Source: Neisseriales bacterium (GTDB taxonomy: Bacteria > Pseudomonadota > Gammaproteobacteria > Burkholderiales > UBA11063). Taken from it: 10,095 bases of DNA. The stretch lies in contig DPRZ01000172.1 in the NCBI GenBank assembly GCA_003538525.1, positions 1-10,095 of the forward strand. Reading direction: 5' to 3'. This document shows positions 6,717 through 10,095 of the stretch, piece after piece (the first letter of the stretch is position 1; the number at the start of each line of letters is the position of its first letter). The notes beneath the pieces were generated by a model, which worked only from the letters and a program-made list of their open reading frames with translations, did no database searches and had not been told where the DNA came from. The position numbers were made by a program, and so were the translations under genes.

Positions 6717-7988
6717 ATGGAAACGGCACAGCAGAAACAAGCTCTTAAATTTAATTCTTTTGATTGGGGGTGGCTTGTAATTAGTTTTGGAATGGCTCTT
6801 GGTGCGGGTATTGTTTTGGTACCAGTTAGTGTTGGCGTGGTTGGTTTAGTAGCATTTTTATGGGTCGCATTATGGGCTTATCCAGCGATTTACCTCTTTC
6901 AAAAATTGTATATGAATACTTTATTTGAAAATGACACTGCAAAATGCTATTCAGACACCATCGCGGATTTAATTGGTAAAAAATGGGGTAGCTTTTTAGG
7001 AGTACTTTATTTTGTTATGATGGCGATTTGGACGATTATTTATGGAATGCTGGTTTGTTCTTCAATTGCGCATTATTTATATCAATTTCATATTGTGAGT
7101 GATCCGAATCTTTTGAGTAACGCGCTGTTTACCTTGGTTGTAATGAGCATTTTAGTTTTTGTCGGTTGTAAAAGTGAAAAATTACTCTTTAAAATTTCTG
7201 GAGTGGTTTCAGTTCTTTTATTAGCTTGTGTGCTACTTGCTGCGATCATGGTTGTACCCTATTGGAAGTTTTCAAATGTTACATATATTCCTCAGGGTCT
7301 TAAATTTATAACTAGTACTACTGTGATGTTTCCTTTTGCATTAACCACAATTCTGTTTATTCAATCGTTAAGCCCAATGGTAATGTCTTATCGAACTAAA
7401 TACGCTGATCGCCAAGTTGCGCAAAAAAAAGCTATTTCAACGATGCGCTTAGCATTATTTATTTTAGCGACAATAGTTCTATTCTATATTGTTGCTTTTG
7501 CTGGAATTATTTCTCAAAGTGAAGCTATTTTAGCTAAAAATCAAAATGAATCTGTATTTGCCATTATTCAAAAAATGAATTATAGCAATCCATTAATTAA
7601 TGTATTAGGTATTTTTATTAATATTTGTGCCGTATTAGCTGCATTTTTGAGTATTATTACTGGTATGCGTGAAGGCGTGCGTGGTATTCTGCTTAATCTT
7701 ATTCGTGGAATTGGCAAAGATGGTGCAATCGTCAAAAGCCCTGTTTTTGAAGTAATTATTGGAGTAATCATTGTTTTAATGACTTGGCTATCAATAGTTT
7801 TTCAAGTGCCGATTTATAAATTAGTGCCGTTATGTGGTCCAATTTTTGGCATTATCGGTTGTTTGATGCCAGCACTTCTGGTTTATAAAGTACCTGCATT
7901 ACACAAATACAAAGGATTAACGGTTTATTATATTGTTTATGTTGGGATTATTTTATGTATTTCTCCGCTATTAATGAAAGCGATGTAA
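6717..7988 (+). CDS. cyuP: HAAAP-family amino-acid transporter, likely cysteine/serine (CyuP/YhaO type)
   Basis: This 423-residue inner-membrane carrier of the APC superfamily, hydroxy/aromatic amino-acid permease branch (related to SdaC, TdcC and YhaO), is expected to import an amino acid with protons or sodium. About 11 hydrophobic helices are visible, starting near residue 17. The first helix carries the broken-helix motif GMALGAGIVLVP (25-36) with the GAG glycines typical of APC substrate sites. A conserved-looking loop, SPMVMSYRTKYADRQVAQKKA, lies at 219-239. A good AAGG ribosome binding site precedes the ATG. The substrate is inferred from the gene 34 bases downstream, a cysteine desulfidase: in E. 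coli yhaO (cyuP) and yhaM (cyuA) are likewise paired. Serine is a reasonable alternative substrate, since close family members carry it. Family confidence is high; the substrate is moderate. Confidence 0.85.
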   Translation: METAQQKQALKFNSFDWGWLVISFGMALGAGIVLVPVSVGVVGLVAFLWVALWAYPAIYLFQKLYMNTLFENDTAKCYSDTIADLIGKKWGSFLGVLYFVMMAIWTIIYGMLVCSSIAHYLYQFHIVSDPNLLSNALFTLVVMSILVFVGCKSEKLLFKISGVVSVLLLACVLLAAIMVVPYWKFSNVTYIPQGLKFITSTTVMFPFALTTILFIQSLSPMVMSYRTKYADRQVAQKKAISTMRLALFILATIVLFYIVAFAGIISQSEAILAKNQNESVFAIIQKMNYSNPLINVLGIFINICAVLAAFLSIITGMREGVRGILLNLIRGIGKDGAIVKSPVFEVIIGVIIVLMTWLSIVFQVPIYKLVPLCGPIFGIIGCLMPALLVYKVPALHKYKGLTVYYIVYVGIILCISPLLMKAM

Positions 7989-8022
7989 GAAATACAAAAT
8001 TTTAAATTTATATAGAAAGTGA

Positions 8023-9330
8023 ATGAAGATGACACAAATTACGCAAGAGTTAATTGTTAAAGTAATTGATTTACTGAATAGTGAAATTATTCCAGCTGAA
8101 GGCTGTACGGAACCGATTGCAATTGCTTATGCTGCTGCTAAGGCGACGGCGGTGCTTGGACAAAAACCTGAAAAAATGCAGGTATTTATTTCTGGCAACA
8201 TTATTAAAAATGTGAAAAGCGTGGTGGTTCCAAATAGTGGCGGCATGGTTGGAATTGGTGTTTCGGCTGCGATGGGGGCTTTTGCGGGTAATCCAGATAA
8301 GGAATTAATGGTAATTTCTGAAGTAAGTCCAGCTCAATTAGAAGAAGTTAAAATTTTCTTAGATAAACATGCAATTCATATTCAAAATTCAAAAAATAAT
8401 CTTAAATTGTATATTAAAGTTAAGGTTTTTGCAGGCAACGATTCGGCCAGCGTGGAAATGAAAAATAGTCATACCAACATTACTGAAATCGTAAAAAATG
8501 ATCAAGTGTTACTACATAAATCTGATGCAGATAATGCCAGTACTCCTGAAGATGCTGCCGCAATTTTATCGGTACAGCTGATTTATGATTTAGCTAAAAC
8601 AATTGAGATTGATTTAATTAAAAATTTGTTTGATCGCGTAATTACCTGTAATTTAGCGATTGCAAATGAAGGCTTAATTCATGATTATGGTGTGAACATC
8701 GGTCGAAATATTCAGCAAAGTATTGATAGCGGTTTTTATGGTGATGATATTCGTAATCATTCCGCAAGTTTAGCTGCCGCTGGTAGCGATGCGCGCATGG
8801 GTGGTAGTCCAATGGCGGTTATGACAACTGCGGGGAGTGGTAACGTTGGATTATCGGCATCATTGCCAGTAATTACCTATGCCCGTGAACGCGGTAAAAC
8901 GGCAGAACAATTATATCGTGCGTTATTTTTCTCGCACCTTACAACTGTGCATATTAAATCAAAAATCGGGCGCTTATCTGCTTACTGCGGACCAATGTGC
9001 GCCGCGGCTGGTGTAGCTGGTGCAATTGGGCTGTTAAATGATTTTAGTTATACGATTATTGCCAATGCAATTATTAATACTTTGGCTGGTGTTTCTGGGA
9101 TTTTATGCGATGGCGCAAATTCATCGTGTGCGGTAAAAATTGCCAATGGAACATATGCGGCGTATGATGGTATTGCGATGGCGGCTAATGGGAATGTGAT
9201 TACTGCTGGAGATGGCGTAGTTGCTGGTGATGTAGAGGAAACCATCCGAAATATTGGTGAATTAGCTCAAAAAGGCATGCAAGAAACAGATGATGTAATT
9301 TTAGATATTATGACGCGCGATGAAAATTAG
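8023..9330 (+). CDS. cyuA: Iron-sulfur L-cysteine desulfidase (CyuA/YhaM, UPF0597; SDH alpha-like)
   Basis: The predicted enzyme splits L-cysteine into pyruvate, ammonia and hydrogen sulfide with a [4Fe-4S] cluster, and some relatives may also act on serine. The 435-residue length matches E. coli YhaM. Motifs are PAEGCTEP with C28 (24-31), VPNSGGMVGIG (69-79), HDYGVNIGR (220-228), GSDARMGGSPMAVMTTAGSGNVG (254-276), YCGPMCAAAG with C322 and C326, and LCDGANSSCAVKIA with C362 and C369. The conserved cysteines fit a cluster plus an active-site cysteine, although the exact ligands are not assigned here. Such clusters are usually oxygen-sensitive, so activity under low oxygen is expected. The unit with the transporter would supply carbon, nitrogen and sulfide. 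The start may be the ATG at 8023 or the one at 8029; the GAAAG at 8015-8019 is better spaced for 8029. I see no intrinsic terminator directly after the stop. Confidence 0.9.
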   Translation: MKMTQITQELIVKVIDLLNSEIIPAEGCTEPIAIAYAAAKATAVLGQKPEKMQVFISGNIIKNVKSVVVPNSGGMVGIGVSAAMGAFAGNPDKELMVISEVSPAQLEEVKIFLDKHAIHIQNSKNNLKLYIKVKVFAGNDSASVEMKNSHTNITEIVKNDQVLLHKSDADNASTPEDAAAILSVQLIYDLAKTIEIDLIKNLFDRVITCNLAIANEGLIHDYGVNIGRNIQQSIDSGFYGDDIRNHSASLAAAGSDARMGGSPMAVMTTAGSGNVGLSASLPVITYARERGKTAEQLYRALFFSHLTTVHIKSKIGRLSAYCGPMCAAAGVAGAIGLLNDFSYTIIANAIINTLAGVSGILCDGANSSCAVKIANGTYAAYDGIAMAANGNVITAGDGVVAGDVEETIRNIGELAQKGMQETDDVILDIMTRDEN

Positions 9331-9385
9331 TCGAGGCTTCACAGGGTATTTTTAAGTACATGGTTTTTGTTGCGGTTAATTAAGT

Positions 9386-9414
9386 TTGACAAGTAGTGTA
9401 TATTTTATTACAAT
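9386..9414 (+). promoter_or_regulatory. Near-consensus sigma-70 promoter
   Basis: TTGACA (9386-9391) is a perfect -35 box, and TACAAT (9409-9414) one mismatch from the consensus -10, at the ideal 17-base spacing. It is the best promoter in the window. Transcription should start near 9421, about 155 bases before the next coding start, so it would make either a long leader for the 98-residue protein or a separate small RNA. Confidence 0.8.
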
Positions 9415-9576
9415 ACGCGCCGTAATGCAAGCTGTTAGATGTTTGCGATTAACTGATTTGATTGATAAAAAATTTATCTATAAACCTTAATGGTGCATAG
9501 ATTTAGATTTACTAAATTAATCTTGAATATAATAATATTAGGTAAATTAGCCTTGATTTTTTGAAAGAACTTTAAT
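9415..9576 (+). other. Untranslated leader or small RNA candidate
   Basis: This is the stretch between the strong promoter and the start of the small secreted protein gene. It holds a short hairpin, GCAAGC (9427-9432) with GTTTGC (9441-9446), containing one G-U pair, and a weak AT stem, GATAAA (9464-9469) with TTTATC (9473-9478). A second possible -10 box, TATAAT at 9528-9533, has only a poor -35. There is no GC-rich hairpin with a T run that would end a short transcript, so a leader is more likely than a free small RNA. I recognise no known riboswitch. Confidence 0.35.
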
Positions 9577-9873
9577 ATGAAAAAACTTCTTATTGCAATA
9601 ATTGCATCATCTGCTGTTTCATTGGCTTTTGCTGCTCCTGTTGAGTCTCAAGCAACTGCTCAAACTGCACCTAAATTTGATAACACCAAAATGAAATGTG
9701 GCGAAACCACGTTAAAAGATGGAGCTAACACAGATACATTAACTGGTATTTGTAAAGGTTTCAAATTTGGTAAAGGTAAAGCTGGATTTATCGATGAAAA
9801 TTCTGGTAAACAAGTGATGTGCCAAGAGAAAAAAGGCAAATTAATCTTGTCAAGCTGTCAAGCAAAACAATAA
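9577..9873 (+). CDS. Small secreted four-cysteine protein of unknown function
   Basis: I do not recognise this 98-residue protein. Residues 1-19 form a clear Sec signal peptide (MKK, a hydrophobic core, then AFA before APVES), leaving a mature protein of about 79 residues in the periplasm or outside. The mature part opens with a Q/A/T-rich segment (22-32). It continues as a compact lysine- and glycine-rich domain with four cysteines, C41, C59, C82 and C94, which could form two disulfides. The central GFKFGKGKAGFIDENSGKQVMC reads like short beta strands with turns, so a small beta fold is plausible. Base and codon usage resemble the neighbours. A strong promoter lies upstream, which hints at high expression. 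No transmembrane segment or lipobox is present. The start ATG at 9577 is chosen because it gives the signal peptide; its ribosome binding site (GAAAGAA) is weak. Confidence 0.8.
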   Translation: MKKLLIAIIASSAVSLAFAAPVESQATAQTAPKFDNTKMKCGETTLKDGANTDTLTGICKGFKFGKGKAGFIDENSGKQVMCQEKKGKLILSSCQAKQ

Positions 9874-9995
9874 GTTAATTAAATAAGCATAATTCGTCAA
9901 CCTAGTCTATTAAAAAGCAGTAGTTAATTTTTAATAAGTTAGTTGAATCGGTCAATGTAGTTAAACAATAAATAGTGAGTTTTAAATAAGTTTAG

Positions 9996-10003
9996 AAAGG
10001 TGG
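9996..10003 (+). promoter_or_regulatory. Strong Shine-Dalgarno site of the right-edge lipoprotein gene
   Basis: AAAGGTGG lies 8 bases before the ATG at 10012 and pairs well with the 3' end of 16S rRNA. It is the best ribosome binding site in this half of the window and fixes the start of the truncated gene. The 138-base gap between the two genes (9874-10011) otherwise shows only AT-rich sequence with a 7-bp A/T stem at 9910-9934. Confidence 0.7.
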
Positions 10004-10011
10004 TAAGTTTT

Positions 10012-10095
10012 ATGATAAATTTGGTGAGAGTTAAGACGCTAATTCTTTGTATTCTGGCTCTTTCAATTATTGGGTGTGCTGCTACGAAATTAAAT
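10012..10095 (+). CDS. Predicted lipoprotein, 5' end only
   Basis: Only the first 28 codons are inside the window. They encode MINLVRVKTLILCILALSII followed by GCAATKLN, a type II signal peptide: positively charged start (R6, K8), a hydrophobic core, and a lipobox IIGC with the lipidated cysteine at position 22. The product should therefore be anchored to the inner or outer membrane by a lipid on that cysteine. The strong Shine-Dalgarno site just upstream and the open frame to the window edge support a real gene. The function cannot be told because the mature domain lies outside the window. Confidence 0.75.
   Translation, partial: MINLVRVKTLILCILALSIIGCAATKLN

Noticed and set aside
9910..9934. 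Stem TTAAAAA/TTTTTAA as a terminator after the small secreted protein gene
   Set aside because: Seven A/T pairs with an 11-base loop and no GC core would be too weak to end transcription.
6695..9938. 15-base exact repeat TTAATTTTTAATAAG at 6695-6709 and 9924-9938
   Set aside because: Almost pure A/T sequence in an AT-rich genome; one copy is part of a ribosome binding region and the other is not, so chance is the simplest explanation.

Overview
This window looks like a core-genome segment of an AT-rich Gram-negative proteobacterium. Evidence for a Gram-negative envelope is a lipoprotein signal peptide at the right edge, an EnvC-type murein-hydrolase activator, and Sec signal peptides ending in A-x-A. 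The form of three minus-strand proteins (a DUF4124 protein with a long coiled-coil tail, a CobD/AmpE-like membrane protein beginning MSFIAILL, and a short hypoxanthine-guanine phosphoribosyltransferase) recalls betaproteobacteria. A low-GC member of the Neisseriales would fit, but this is family recollection rather than a search result. I saw no Neisseria-type uptake sequence, no IS element, no tRNA or rRNA gene and no CRISPR array.

Left arm, minus strand (1-2612): a tight four-gene cluster reads hpt, an AmpE/CobD-like membrane protein, a DUF4124 secreted protein, then accA, which runs off the left edge. The gaps are 19, 5 and 15 bases, so one transcript is likely. It couples purine salvage and the first step of fatty-acid synthesis with two envelope proteins of unclear role.

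Centre, plus strand (2746-6411): a 133-base divergent region separates hpt from gpmI, the cofactor-independent phosphoglycerate mutase. gpmI is followed after 7 bases by envC, the activator of septal amidases, a gene pair also found in E. coli. A perfect 12-bp stem (5675-5704) ends this unit. A DJ-1/PfpI-family gene starts only 26 bases after the hairpin.

Right arm, plus strand (6717-9330): an APC-superfamily amino-acid transporter (YhaO/CyuP type) and an iron-sulfur L-cysteine desulfidase (YhaM/CyuA type) form a two-gene unit that imports and degrades cysteine (or serine) to pyruvate and ammonia, with sulfide from cysteine. It is preceded by a 305-base gene-free region with an extended -10 promoter and short repeats, but no regulator gene is visible.

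Right edge (9331-10095): a near-consensus promoter (TTGACA, 17 bases, TACAAT) precedes a leader of roughly 155 bases and an unrecognised 98-residue secreted protein with four cysteines. The start of a lipoprotein gene follows and is cut by the window end. The leader and the orphan four-cysteine protein are the least explained parts. Overall this looks mostly like ordinary housekeeping DNA, and I found no convincing new multi-gene system.
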